From Pseudomaricurvus sp050633365 (GTDB taxonomy: Bacteria; Pseudomonadota; Gammaproteobacteria; Pseudomonadales; Cellvibrionaceae): a DNA stretch of 64,000 nt. Below, piece by piece: positions 48,169 to 57,330 of this stretch. Position numbers and translations under genes: made by a program. Location of the stretch: the NCBI GenBank assembly GCA_050633365.1, contig JBOEGJ010000010.1, positions 1-64,000 of the forward strand, in the 5' to 3' direction. Below the pieces are notes generated by a model, which had not been told where the DNA came from, did no database searches, and was given only the letters and a program-made list of their open reading frames with translations. How positions within the stretch are numbered: position 1 is the stretch's first letter; each line of letters opens with the position of its first letter.

Positions 48169-50106
48169 ATGTCAGAAGTTCATACTTATCCGGTTCCGGA
48201 GTCGATCGCCAGCAGCGCTTGGATTGATCGCGAAAAATACGATGCCATGTATCAGCAGTCGGTGGAAAATCCCGATCAGTTCTGGGCTGAGCAGGCCAAT
48301 GAGTTTCTGACCTGGAGCAAGCCATTTTCCAGCGTCCAGTCGTTTGATTTTCACGATGGCTCTGCCACTTGGTTCGACGGCGGTGAGCTGAATGTGAGCG
48401 TCAACTGTATCGATCGTCATCTTCCCGAAAAAGCCAATCAAACGGCAATCATTTGGGAGGGCGATGATCCTAATGACGACAAAAAAATCACCTATCAAAT
48501 GCTGCAAGACGAAGTGTGCAAACTGGCCAACGTACTCAAAGAGCGCGGCGTTAAAAAAGGTGATCGCGTCTGTATTTACATGCCGATGGTGGTTGAGGCC
48601 GCCTACGCCATGTTGGCCTGTACCCGCATTGGCGCCGTGCACTCCATCGTATTTGGCGGTTTCTCGCCCGATGCTTTACAGGGACGAATTCTCGATTCCG
48701 ATTGTCAGGTGGTCATAACTGCCGATGAAGGTGTGCGCGGCGGTAAGAGCGTACCTTTGAAGGTGAATGCCGATAAGGCCCTAGAGGGCTGCCCCAACGT
48801 CCATACCTGTTTGGTGGTTAAGCGCACCGGTGGCGATGTGGCGTGGACGCAAGGTCGTGATGTTTGGTACGCAGAGGCAACTGCCACGGCGGCGGCCGAA
48901 TGTGAGCCGGAAGCCATGGCCTCTGAGGACCCGCTGTTTATCCTTTACACCTCCGGCTCGACTGGTAAGCCGAAGGGCGTGCTGCACACCACCGCGGGTT
49001 ATTTGCTGCAGTCGGCGATGACTCACAAATACACCTTCGACTACAAAGAGGGTGATATCTATTGGTGTACTGCCGATGTGGGCTGGGTAACAGGCCACAG
49101 CTACATCGTCTACGGCCCCTTGACCAATGGCGCGATTACCTTGATGTTTGAGGGCGTGCCCACTTATCCATCGGCATCGCGCTGTTGGGACATCGTCGAC
49201 AAGCACCAGGTGAATATTTTCTATACCGCGCCTACGGCGATTCGCGCCTTAATGGGAGCTGGGGACGATCACGTTACTAAAACCTCGCGCGAGTCTTTGC
49301 GCCTGTTGGGAACCGTGGGTGAGCCCATCAATCCCGAGGCGTGGGAGTGGTACTACAAAGTGGTTGGCGACAAACGTTGCCCAATTGTCGATACCTGGTG
49401 GCAAACCGAAACTGGTGCTCACATGTTGACACCGCTGCCGGGTGCGACTGCGCTAAAACCTGGCTCTGCAACCCTGCCGTTTTTTGGCGTACAGCCGGTT
49501 ATTCTCGATGCCGAAGGCAATGAAATCGAGGGGGCCTGTGAAGGTAGTTTGGCGATCAAGGCCTCTTGGCCCAGTCAGATCCGCAGTGTTTATGGTGATC
49601 ATCAACGCTGTATCGATACTTACTACAGCACCTACCCGGGTTACTACTTTACCGGTGACGGAGCGCGCCGCGATGAAGATGGCTACTACTGGATCACCGG
49701 CCGCGTCGATGATGTGCTGAACGTTTCCGGCCACCGTATGGGAACTGCAGAAATTGAAAGTGCTTTGGTCTTGCACGAGGGTATCGCCGAGGCGGCGGTG
49801 GTGGGTGCACCACACGACATCAAGGGGCAGGGCATATATTGCTATGTAACACCCATGGCTGGCGTTGAGGGCACTGATGAGCTGAAAAAGGCTTTGGTAG
49901 GTTTGTGTGTTCAGGAAATTGGCCCTATTGCCAAGCCGGACTGGATTCAGTGGGCGCCGGGTTTACCAAAAACTCGCTCGGGGAAAATCATGCGCCGTAT
50001 TTTGCGCAAGGTCGCCGCCAATGAGCTCGACAGTCTTGGCGATACTTCAACCTTGGCCGATCCGTCGGTGGTGGATCAACTGATTGAGTCTCGCCTCAAC
50101 AAGTAA
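48169..50106 (+). CDS. acs: Acetyl-coenzyme A synthetase
   Basis: A 645-residue AMP-forming ligase: FILYTSGSTGKPKGVLHTTA (P-loop like), the WWQTETGAHMLTPLPGA motif, YFTGDGARRDEDGYYWITGR and the C-terminal TRSGKIMRRILRK with the lysine that is acetylated in regulated enzymes. It converts acetate to acetyl-CoA. Length and motifs match Acs and not PrpE. It is a single gene. Confidence 0.96.
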   Translation: MSEVHTYPVPESIASSAWIDREKYDAMYQQSVENPDQFWAEQANEFLTWSKPFSSVQSFDFHDGSATWFDGGELNVSVNCIDRHLPEKANQTAIIWEGDDPNDDKKITYQMLQDEVCKLANVLKERGVKKGDRVCIYMPMVVEAAYAMLACTRIGAVHSIVFGGFSPDALQGRILDSDCQVVITADEGVRGGKSVPLKVNADKALEGCPNVHTCLVVKRTGGDVAWTQGRDVWYAEATATAAAECEPEAMASEDPLFILYTSGSTGKPKGVLHTTAGYLLQSAMTHKYTFDYKEGDIYWCTADVGWVTGHSYIVYGPLTNGAITLMFEGVPTYPSASRCWDIVDKHQVNIFYTAPTAIRALMGAGDDHVTKTSRESLRLLGTVGEPINPEAWEWYYKVVGDKRCPIVDTWWQTETGAHMLTPLPGATALKPGSATLPFFGVQPVILDAEGNEIEGACEGSLAIKASWPSQIRSVYGDHQRCIDTYYSTYPGYYFTGDGARRDEDGYYWITGRVDDVLNVSGHRMGTAEIESALVLHEGIAEAAVVGAPHDIKGQGIYCYVTPMAGVEGTDELKKALVGLCVQEIGPIAKPDWIQWAPGLPKTRSGKIMRRILRKVAANELDSLGDTSTLADPSVVDQLIESRLNK

Positions 50107-50227
50107 CTCTTTTGTAGCGCTGTCGCGCAAAGAAAGCACAGTAGTCTGTCGCGGTTGCATACGTATGTAATTGACCGCGGTGGGCTGCTATCTCTAAAGT
50201 CCTCGCTTCCCCTTGTGATTGGATTCG

Positions 50228-51145
50228 ATGATGACTTCTCCTTTTTCCTCTCGCATTCGCTTGGCCGGCGATGGCCCCGAATGTTCCCGTTTTGTTGCCG
50301 GTTGGTGGCGTTTGCAAGATTGGTCGTTGACCACCGCCCAGACCATTGAGTTGCTAGAACACTATGTGTCGCTGGGTGTAACCACCATGGATCATGCGGA
50401 TATCTACGGCGGTTATCAGTGCGAATCGTTGTTTGGCGAGGCCCTGTCTGAATCGACACTCGAGCGCGACTCCTTGCAAGTTATCAGCAAATGCGGAATC
50501 GCTTTGATCGACGAAGCTCGACCCCAGCACCGAGTTAAACACTACGACACGTCAATGGCCCATATCATTGCCTCGGCTGAGCAATCGATCAAAAATTTGG
50601 CCTGTGACTATCTCGATGTCTTATTGATTCATCGCCCGGACCCGTTGATGCAGGCCGATGAAATTGCGCAAGCATTTGAGACTCTGCAACGAGACGGCAA
50701 GGTTCGCAGTTTTGGGGTTTCAAACTTCACTCCCTCTCAGTTTGAGCTGTTGCAGTCGAGCTGGCATCAACCATTGGTGACCAATCAGCTAGAGATTTCA
50801 CCTCTGGCCACCCAGTGGCTGAGCGACGGTAGTTTGGATCAGTGTCAGCGGCGCCAGATTCGGCCCATGGCCTGGTCCTGTCTTGGTGGCGGGCGATTAC
50901 TGGTGGCGCCGGAGTTCGAGCAGGTGCGGCAGCAACTAAAGCCTTTGATGGAGGCGGTGGGAGCAGAGAGTCTCGAGCAGTTGATTTACGCCTGGGTGAT
51001 GAAGTTGCCGTCCCAGCCTTTGCCGATCATCGGCAGTGGTAAAAAGGCTCGTATTACCTCTGCGGTTAAGGCCCAGGGTATAGAGCTGAGTCGTCAGCAG
51101 TGGTTTGAATTACTCGAATGTGTTTCTGGCCAGGAGGTCGCTTAA
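50228..51145 (+). CDS. Aldo/keto reductase (YdhF-like)
   Basis: A 305-residue NADP-dependent AKR barrel. It has MDHADIYGGYQCESLFGEAL (catalytic Asp and Tyr), VISKCGI (Lys), LLIHRPDPLM (His), VRSFGVSNFTPSQFELL and, near the end, PLPIIGSGKKARITSAVKA. Closest in layout to the E. coli YdhF branch. The start is ATG 50228 or 50231; a TTG at 50219 is less likely. Confidence 0.88.
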   Translation: MMTSPFSSRIRLAGDGPECSRFVAGWWRLQDWSLTTAQTIELLEHYVSLGVTTMDHADIYGGYQCESLFGEALSESTLERDSLQVISKCGIALIDEARPQHRVKHYDTSMAHIIASAEQSIKNLACDYLDVLLIHRPDPLMQADEIAQAFETLQRDGKVRSFGVSNFTPSQFELLQSSWHQPLVTNQLEISPLATQWLSDGSLDQCQRRQIRPMAWSCLGGGRLLVAPEFEQVRQQLKPLMEAVGAESLEQLIYAWVMKLPSQPLPIIGSGKKARITSAVKAQGIELSRQQWFELLECVSGQEVA

Positions 51146-51480
51146 GCGTTGTCTGGTAATGCGGCCTGGAGTCATTGAGCGGTTAGTTGTGGGTGAGGCG
51201 GGCTTTATGTCTTATTTATGACGTTGGTGGCGCATGATTTCACCCATTTTTTTGCAATCCTAAAATTAACTCTATTTTTGTGAAAATAATGGTTGACTAT
51301 ACAAAGGGCTTATTTATAAGCTAGTGACCGCTTGAAAGTGCGCCTGAATATTTATGCCCAACATTTCGAAGTCCGTTTTCAGTACCTCGTCCTGATTTCA
51401 TAAGTAAATAGCAACACACTTCAGCACAATCGCTTCGTTAAGAAGCACATTATTACTCTTGAAATAGATAGGATTTAAGC
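51146..51480 (+). promoter_or_regulatory. Promoter and cold-shock leader of the csp gene
   Basis: TTGACT (51293-51298) and TATAAG (51315-51320) are 16 bp apart, followed by a leader of about 150 nt before the ATG. Long leaders of this size are characteristic of cspA-type cold-shock genes. A GATAGGAT stretch precedes the ATG at 51481. No gene is seen in the remaining 150 bases. Confidence 0.65.
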
Positions 51481-51687
51481 ATGTCTAAGACTACCGGTAC
51501 CGTTAAGTGGTTCAACGAATCAAAAGGTTTTGGCTTCATCGAGCAAGAGTCTGGTCCAGACGTTTTCGCTCACTTCAGCGCCATCCAAGGTTCTGGCTTC
51601 AAAACTTTGGCTGAAGGCCAAAAAGTTGAGTTCACTGTAACTCAAGGTCAGAAAGGTCCTCAAGCTGAGGATATCGTTGCTCTGTAA
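51481..51687 (+). CDS. Cold-shock protein (CspA family)
   Basis: A 68-residue OB-fold RNA chaperone: GTVKWFNESKGFGFIEQESG (RNP1), DVFAHFSAIQGSGFKTL (RNP2) and a C-terminal VEFTVTQGQKGPQAEDIVAL. Normal length. A strong terminator follows 37 bp after the stop. Confidence 0.96.
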   Translation: MSKTTGTVKWFNESKGFGFIEQESGPDVFAHFSAIQGSGFKTLAEGQKVEFTVTQGQKGPQAEDIVAL

Positions 51688-51724
51688 TCATTACAGGCAT
51701 TGACCGAACAATCGGTCGACGATG

Positions 51725-51752
51725 AAAAAAGGAGGCTAACGCCTCCTTTTTT
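51725..51752 (+). terminator. Rho-independent terminator after csp
   Basis: aaaaaaggaggc and gcctcctttttt form a perfect hairpin with a taac loop and a T-run. Confidence 0.93.
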
Positions 51753-51847
51753 GTGCCCGCTCGAAAAGTGCCCTGGGACTCTAGTTGCTGACCCAAGACG
51801 CTTTAGCCACAAGCGCAGCCCTTTTGGGCCGCACATTCACAGCCTGC

Positions 51848-53407
51848 CTATTGAGCCATATCTGCAGCCTTTGCCTGAGAGCCTTGGCCGATTTTACGAT
51901 AATTCACAATTTCCCCGCTGGCAACTTTGGCCATATATCGATTCACTTCTCGTTTTACTTCAGGGGCAAACAGGTAGAGCCCAAGTATGTTCGGGATCGC
52001 GATTAAAAACACGATGGCGTCTGAGAAGGCCAGTACCGAGGTGAGGTTGGTCATACAGCCCAGCATAATGAATAGGCAGAAGATGGACTTGAACAGGTTC
52101 TGCGTCAGCTGGCCTTCCCCGAATAGGTAAGTCCAGCCTTTTAATCCGTAATACGACCAGGCAATGGTGGTCGAGAAGGCAAACAGCAGTGCTGCCACCG
52201 CCAAGGGGTAGGGCGACCAGCTGACGTGGTGTTCAAACGCTGCTGACGTTAGCGCAATGCCTTCGAGGCCAGAATCCATCAAGCCATTAGGGTAGGCGGT
52301 GGTGATGATTACCAGAGACGTCAGGGTGCAGATCACCACTGTGTCGATGAAGGGCTCCAGTAAGGATACCAGGCCCTCTGAAGCAGGTTCATTGGTCTGC
52401 ACCGCCGAGTGAGCAATGGGGGCCGAGCCTATGCCGGCTTCATTGGAAAAGAGCGCTCGCTGAAAGCCGACAATCATGGCGCCAATAGCTCCGCCGGTGG
52501 CGCCTTCCATGGTGAAAGCGCCTTCAAACATCATGGCGAAGGCCGCGGGCAGGTGTTCGGCGCTGAAGGCGATAATCACACAGGCACTTACGACATAAAG
52601 AACGCCCATAAAGGGCACGACCTTACCGGCCACCCGAGCGATGGATTTAATCCCGCCGAGAATTACCACGGCCACCACCAATGCGAGTAACAATCCGAAC
52701 AGCCAGCCCTTGTCGGCAAAAAAGCTCTGTTCCTGACCGGTAATATTTACCATCTGAGCATAGGCTTGATTCGACTGGAACATATTGCCGATACCAAAGC
52801 AGCCTATCACCAAGCACAGCGCGTAAAACCCGCCCAGCAGCTTGCCGAGTTTGGGCCAGTTGCGCTGTTTCAGAAACTCTTCGAGGTAATACATGGGGCC
52901 GCCAGAGACGGAACCGTCTTCGTTATGGCGGCGGTATTTAACCCCTAATGTACACTCAACCAATTTGGTCGACATAGATAAAAAACCCGCCACGATTAAC
53001 CACAGGGCAGCACCTGGGCCGCCAATGCTGATGGCTACCGCGACGCCACCGATGTTACCGATACCAACGGTACCAGAGACGGCCGTAGCCATTGCTTGGA
53101 AGTGAGAGATCTCACCGGGGTCATTGGGGTTGTGGTAATCGCCGCGTACCAAGCGAATCGCTTGAGTAAAGCCTCGCAGATTAATGAAGCCGAGGTACAA
53201 GGTGAAAAAACTGGCGGCGACGGCGAGCCACAAAACGATTAACGGAATGTCGTGACCAAAGAGGTTGGCTTTAAAAAAAATAAAATCTGAAAACGAGCTG
53301 CTGACGGGTTCAACCCAGCGGTCAACCGTATCATCAATTCCAGCGGTTGATCGGCTCGCGACCAACAGTAATCCCCAAACAAACGCAAAGCGTAAATAAT
53401 ACATCAT
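51848..53407 (-). CDS. Sodium:alanine symporter (AGCS family)
   Basis: A 519-residue inner-membrane symporter with about 11 helices: GISHFQAMATAVSGTVGIGN (substrate/Na site as GTVGIGN), GGPGAALWLIVAGFLSMSTK, and SNEAGIGSAPIAHSAVQTNEP. The family moves alanine or glycine with sodium. It lies downstream of the class III aminotransferase gene in the same orientation, after a 174-bp gap with a gcccgca/tgcgggc hairpin. If the neighbour makes alanine from pyruvate, a linked role in amino-acid exchange is possible. Confidence 0.92.
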   Translation of the reverse strand: MMYYLRFAFVWGLLLVASRSTAGIDDTVDRWVEPVSSSFSDFIFFKANLFGHDIPLIVLWLAVAASFFTLYLGFINLRGFTQAIRLVRGDYHNPNDPGEISHFQAMATAVSGTVGIGNIGGVAVAISIGGPGAALWLIVAGFLSMSTKLVECTLGVKYRRHNEDGSVSGGPMYYLEEFLKQRNWPKLGKLLGGFYALCLVIGCFGIGNMFQSNQAYAQMVNITGQEQSFFADKGWLFGLLLALVVAVVILGGIKSIARVAGKVVPFMGVLYVVSACVIIAFSAEHLPAAFAMMFEGAFTMEGATGGAIGAMIVGFQRALFSNEAGIGSAPIAHSAVQTNEPASEGLVSLLEPFIDTVVICTLTSLVIITTAYPNGLMDSGLEGIALTSAAFEHHVSWSPYPLAVAALLFAFSTTIAWSYYGLKGWTYLFGEGQLTQNLFKSIFCLFIMLGCMTNLTSVLAFSDAIVFLIAIPNILGLYLFAPEVKREVNRYMAKVASGEIVNYRKIGQGSQAKAADMAQ

Positions 53408-53581
53408 CGATTTTATCCGTTGTCTTTGTTGATACCGAGATTAACGGTTAGTGCAAAAATCTACTAGGCCAGCCCGCAGTTTTCTTGCGGGCCAGCTAAT
53501 GCATCACGATTAGCTCATCGTTGGGTGTTGTCGATCTTCAGTGGGTTGCACCAAATGAGCGCGTAAATACGAGCCTGGTTA

Positions 53582-54949
53582 TTATAGGCTTGCCAGTGCG
53601 CTGTCGAGTGCGGTGACGATAGTGTCGATGTCGTCCCGGTTGGCAATGAGTGCGGGGCTGAGACAAATGGTGTTATTGAAGGTCTTAAATGAACGATTGG
53701 TGCGACCGATAATAACCCCGTTTTTCATACAGTGCGCTGCAATTTGGATGGCTATACTCTCATCGACGGGTTCTTTCGTAGCGCGGTCAGAGACCAGTTC
53801 AAAGCCTGCAAAAAGGCCTTTACCACGAACGTCGCCAATGATTGAATATTTTTTCTTCAGTATGAACAGCTGTTGTTTTAGATAGTCCCCCATGGCTTGG
53901 GTGTTTTCTAGCAATTGTTCTTTTTCGATGATTTTTAAATTCGCGAGTGCCGCAGCAGGCCCTGCAGTGCAACCGCCGAAGGTCGAGATATCGCGAAAAT
54001 AATCCATGCGCCCATCGCCGTCATCGTGATGTATTTTTTCAAACAACTCTTCGGTGGTCACGGTACAGGAGATGGCGGCATAACCTGAGGCTAAGCCTTT
54101 CGCCATGGTAACAATATCGGGCTTGATGCCGTAATGTTGATAGCCGAACCATTTTCCTGTGCGGCCTAATCCGCAGACCACTTCATCAATGTGCAAAAGA
54201 ATGTCGTACTTTTTGCAAATTTCTTGAACGCGAGGCCAGTAGCCCGCTGGTGGTTCGATAACGCCTCCGCCAGCGGTGATGGGTTCTAGGCAGAGGGCGC
54301 CAATGGTGTCTGGCCCTTCTTCCAAAATGACACGCTCTATTTCATTGGCAGCGCGCACACCATAATCATCCACATCCCCCCATTGAGAGCGATATTCACA
54401 GCAGTGAGGTACTTCAACAAACCCCGAAACAAAAGGGCCGTATTGATGCCGCCTTTCGTGTTGTCCAGTCGCGCTGAGGCAAGCGATGGTCGTGCCGTGG
54501 TAATCGCGCTCGCGGTAAAGGATTTTGTGTTTCTTACCGCCATTCTTTTTTGCGGCCAACTGGCGTACCAGTTTAAAGGCTTTTTCGTTGGCTTCTGATC
54601 CAGAGTTCGAGTAATACACTCGCCCCATACCTGGCATTTTTTCGAGCAGGCGCTCCGCAAACTCAGCAGCCGGTAGGCTACCTGCTGATTGGGCGAAGTA
54701 GTTCATGGTCACCAATTGATCGCGGACTGCATCGGCAATTTCAGTGCGGCCATAGCCCACGTTCACTGTCCACACAGCTCCAGAAACCGCATCAAGATAT
54801 TCTTTGCCGTTGATGTCCCACACGGTCATGCCTTCACCTTTGACAATCATTAGCGGATCGCTACTGTTAAATGCATTGTGATTGGTGATGTGATGCCAAA
54901 CATTCTCGCGATCTTGGCGTATAGCTCTTGGGGTTACGGCGGCGTTCAT
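53582..54949 (-). CDS. Class III aminotransferase, probably taurine:pyruvate aminotransferase (Tpa-like)
   Basis: A 455-residue PLP enzyme, fold type I: YYSNSGSEANEKAFKLVRQL, LLHIDEVVCGLGRTGKWFGY and the PLP lysine in TMAKGLASGYAAISC. The N-terminal ENVWHHITNHNAFNSSDPLM and AVSGAVWTVNVGYGR resemble taurine- and omega-amino-acid:pyruvate aminotransferases. It is divergent from a TauE/SafE exporter, an aldehyde dehydrogenase and a MocR regulator. In that setting the amino donor is probably taurine and the product sulfoacetaldehyde. Another omega-amino acid cannot be excluded. Confidence 0.8.
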   Translation of the reverse strand: MNAAVTPRAIRQDRENVWHHITNHNAFNSSDPLMIVKGEGMTVWDINGKEYLDAVSGAVWTVNVGYGRTEIADAVRDQLVTMNYFAQSAGSLPAAEFAERLLEKMPGMGRVYYSNSGSEANEKAFKLVRQLAAKKNGGKKHKILYRERDYHGTTIACLSATGQHERRHQYGPFVSGFVEVPHCCEYRSQWGDVDDYGVRAANEIERVILEEGPDTIGALCLEPITAGGGVIEPPAGYWPRVQEICKKYDILLHIDEVVCGLGRTGKWFGYQHYGIKPDIVTMAKGLASGYAAISCTVTTEELFEKIHHDDGDGRMDYFRDISTFGGCTAGPAAALANLKIIEKEQLLENTQAMGDYLKQQLFILKKKYSIIGDVRGKGLFAGFELVSDRATKEPVDESIAIQIAAHCMKNGVIIGRTNRSFKTFNNTICLSPALIANRDDIDTIVTALDSALASL

Positions 54950-55191
54950 GTTGGCTCCTGAATTGGCTGAATGTTGATTTCGGCGCGATATTAGTGGAGC
55001 CTGAGGTGAAGGCGACAGAGCCAGAAAACTGAAATAGATAAGGCCAGATAGGCGAGCGTTGATGTGAGCCGCAGGCCAAGGGCCAGCTCCATATTTTTGC
55101 CGAAACTCTGGCCTGATAGAAAGCCGGTTGCTGGTACTGGGGTTTGTTTGGTGACTCTTTTAGAGTCCGCCTCAAATTACAGGAGCCCTCT
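54950..55191. promoter_or_regulatory. Divergent promoter region of the taurine-type cluster
   Basis: The 242-bp gap between the aminotransferase and exporter genes contains aggccaga (55041-55048) and tctggcct (55107-55114), an inverted pair. Both are followed by related bases (tagg, gatag). These are candidate sites for the MocR regulator encoded at the end of the cluster. No promoter matched consensus well. Confidence 0.3.
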
Positions 55192-55941
55192 ATGGAAATT
55201 GCAGAGCTGTCCAATAGCGCAATCGCCATGATGGCAATCGCCATCGCGTTGGCGTCGATGATTACCTCTGTGACCGGAATGGCTGGCGGTGTACTGATGT
55301 TTGCCGCGATGAATGTCTTTATTCCGCTGAGACCATTGGTGGCCATCCACGGTGCGGTTCAGGTTATGAATAATGCCGCCCGAACTTGGTTTCTACGTCA
55401 AGATGTTCGTTGGGGAATGTGCCTACCATTTTCCGCGGGAGCGATTTTAGGAGCGGTGTTGGCTACACTTTTTGTGGCCAAAGTGGTGGGAGAGTTTTTC
55501 CCGCTGTTGATTATTGCACTTTTGATTCTCTACACCTTGTTCAAGCCTAAAAAAATGCCGGCACTCAAAATACCAGATCGGCACTTTTTCTTTGTCGGCG
55601 TGGCCACCGGCATGATGGGAATTTTGGTGGGCGTTGTTGATCCTCTTTTGGCGGTATTTTTTATTCGAGACGACCTCACTAAAGAAGAAGTTGTCTCGAA
55701 TAAATCAATGATGCAAATGGTGACCCATTGCACCAAGATACCGGCCTATTTGTTTCTAGGGTTTTCTTTTTGGGATCACGCCGAGTTGATTCTAATATTC
55801 GGCCTAGCCGGCGTTATTGGTGCTAAGTTAGGGGTTGTGCTTCTGCAAAAAATCAATACCAAATTCTTCTTTATTTTAATGAAAACGGCATTATTTATTG
55901 CCGCGATTCGTATTGTCTATCAGCTAATTGAAATGGTTTGA
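55192..55941 (+). CDS. TauE/SafE-family sulfonate/sulfite exporter
   Basis: A 249-residue membrane protein with about seven to eight helices: ASMITSVTGMAGGVLMFAAM, FVGVATGMMGILVGVVDPLL and a KSMMQMVTHCTKIPAYLF segment, typical of TauE/SafE (DUF81). It would export an anion such as sulfoacetate or sulfite. ATG 55192 follows ACAGGAG. It overlaps the unused upstream part of the aldehyde dehydrogenase frame, whose start is 7 bp after this stop. Confidence 0.88.
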   Translation: MEIAELSNSAIAMMAIAIALASMITSVTGMAGGVLMFAAMNVFIPLRPLVAIHGAVQVMNNAARTWFLRQDVRWGMCLPFSAGAILGAVLATLFVAKVVGEFFPLLIIALLILYTLFKPKKMPALKIPDRHFFFVGVATGMMGILVGVVDPLLAVFFIRDDLTKEEVVSNKSMMQMVTHCTKIPAYLFLGFSFWDHAELILIFGLAGVIGAKLGVVLLQKINTKFFFILMKTALFIAAIRIVYQLIEMV

Positions 55942-55948
55942 GGTGAAC

Positions 55949-57319
55949 ATGAGTAATAACTATCAAGTAATCAATCCGTACAGCCAAGTGTTGTTGGGTG
56001 AGTATGACTATGACACTTGGGAGGAGGTTGTTGAAAAGCTGGTTCTATTAAAACAAGGTCGCGAATCACTTAAAGCAATACCTGCCTTCGAACGCGCGAA
56101 TATCCTGCGTCGTTTAGCTGAGCTAATGGAAGAGCATGCAGAACAATTAGCGCAATTAATTACTCGTGAGACGGGTAAAACAATTTCTGACAGCCGGGTG
56201 GAAATGACGCGCGCGATCAATGCGGCTATTGCCAGTTCGGAAGAGTCGCGCCAGATCAGTGGAGAGGCTCTGGATTCGGATGCCTATGGCCCAGCTCGTG
56301 GAAAAATTGGTGTGGTTTGCTGGCGACCACTGGGAACCATCCTGTGCATTACACCGTTTAACTTCCCGATTAATATTGCATTGCATAAAATTGGCCCTGC
56401 ATTTGCGGCAGGCAATTCGGTGCTGTTTAAACCAGGGCCACAAAATACCGCCTCTTCACAGCTGCTGGTTCGTTTATGCTACGAAGCCGGTATTCCTCAA
56501 GAGTGCTTGCAAATGTCGGTTCCAGACGTTTCGGATATGTCGGCACTTGTGGCTCACGCCGATGTCAGCGCGATTAATTTTACTGGCGGTACTGCCGCTG
56601 CGAATGCCATTGCGCAATCGGCGGGTTACAAAAAATTGTTGTTAGAGTTGGGCGGTAACGATCCCTTGATCGTCATGCCAGACGGCGATCTTGAGGCGGC
56701 AGTCAATGCGGCCATCAATCAACGATTTGCCACAGCAGGTCAGCGTTGTACTGCGGCCAAGCGTTTGTTTATTCACTCTAGCGTGTATGACGAATTTCGC
56801 GATCTACTGGTGCAAAAAAGTTCGCAACTAAAAGTCGGCGATCCTATGGAAGAGGATACTTTTGTTGGACCAGTGATTCATCAGGCAGCAGCCAACGAAA
56901 TTCGCGCGCGCATCGAAGACGCTATCGAAAAAGGCGCTACCGTGGCGTTGGGGAATCAATATCAGGATGCGTTTGTATACCCAACGATCTTAGAAAACGT
57001 ATCTACCGACAGTGAATTGATGCACGAAGAGACTTTTGGCCCAGTTATGCCCTTGTCTTCATTTGACCGCGTCGAAGACATTGTTCCGTTGATTAACAAT
57101 ACGGCCTACGGCCTACAGGGCGGCGTGTTTACTCAAGATTTAAGTGTTATTCGCTACTTGTTTGAGGCCTTGGATGTGGGAACCTTAGCGGCGAATGATG
57201 GCCCGGGTTTTCGCACTGAGCACTTCCCGTTTGGTGGGGTGAAAGAAAGCGGTGTCGGGCGCGAGGGAATTAAGTACGCGATTCGAGAGATGAGCTTTGT
57301 CAAAACTCTAGTGATCTAA
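55949..57319 (+). CDS. Aldehyde dehydrogenase, probable sulfoacetaldehyde dehydrogenase (SafD-like)
   Basis: A 456-residue NAD(P)-dependent enzyme: CITPFNFPINIALHKIGPAF (cofactor), LLELGGNDPLIV (general base Glu), ATAGQRCTAAKRLFI (catalytic Cys in GQRC) and EETFGPVMPL. It acts on free aldehyde and is not CoA-acylating. Next to a TauE/SafE exporter and Tpa-like aminotransferase it probably oxidises sulfoacetaldehyde to sulfoacetate, as SafD does in Neptuniibacter. ATG 55949 follows GAGGTGAAC. Confidence 0.88.
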   Translation: MSNNYQVINPYSQVLLGEYDYDTWEEVVEKLVLLKQGRESLKAIPAFERANILRRLAELMEEHAEQLAQLITRETGKTISDSRVEMTRAINAAIASSEESRQISGEALDSDAYGPARGKIGVVCWRPLGTILCITPFNFPINIALHKIGPAFAAGNSVLFKPGPQNTASSQLLVRLCYEAGIPQECLQMSVPDVSDMSALVAHADVSAINFTGGTAAANAIAQSAGYKKLLLELGGNDPLIVMPDGDLEAAVNAAINQRFATAGQRCTAAKRLFIHSSVYDEFRDLLVQKSSQLKVGDPMEEDTFVGPVIHQAAANEIRARIEDAIEKGATVALGNQYQDAFVYPTILENVSTDSELMHEETFGPVMPLSSFDRVEDIVPLINNTAYGLQGGVFTQDLSVIRYLFEALDVGTLAANDGPGFRTEHFPFGGVKESGVGREGIKYAIREMSFVKTLVI

Positions 57320-57330
57320 ATCGTGTTGCA

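Noticed and set aside
53472..53492. gcccgca/tgcgggc hairpin as a firm terminator between the aminotransferase and symporter genes
   Set aside because: The stem is short and no T-run follows on the minus strand; read-through is possible, so it is not listed as a terminator.
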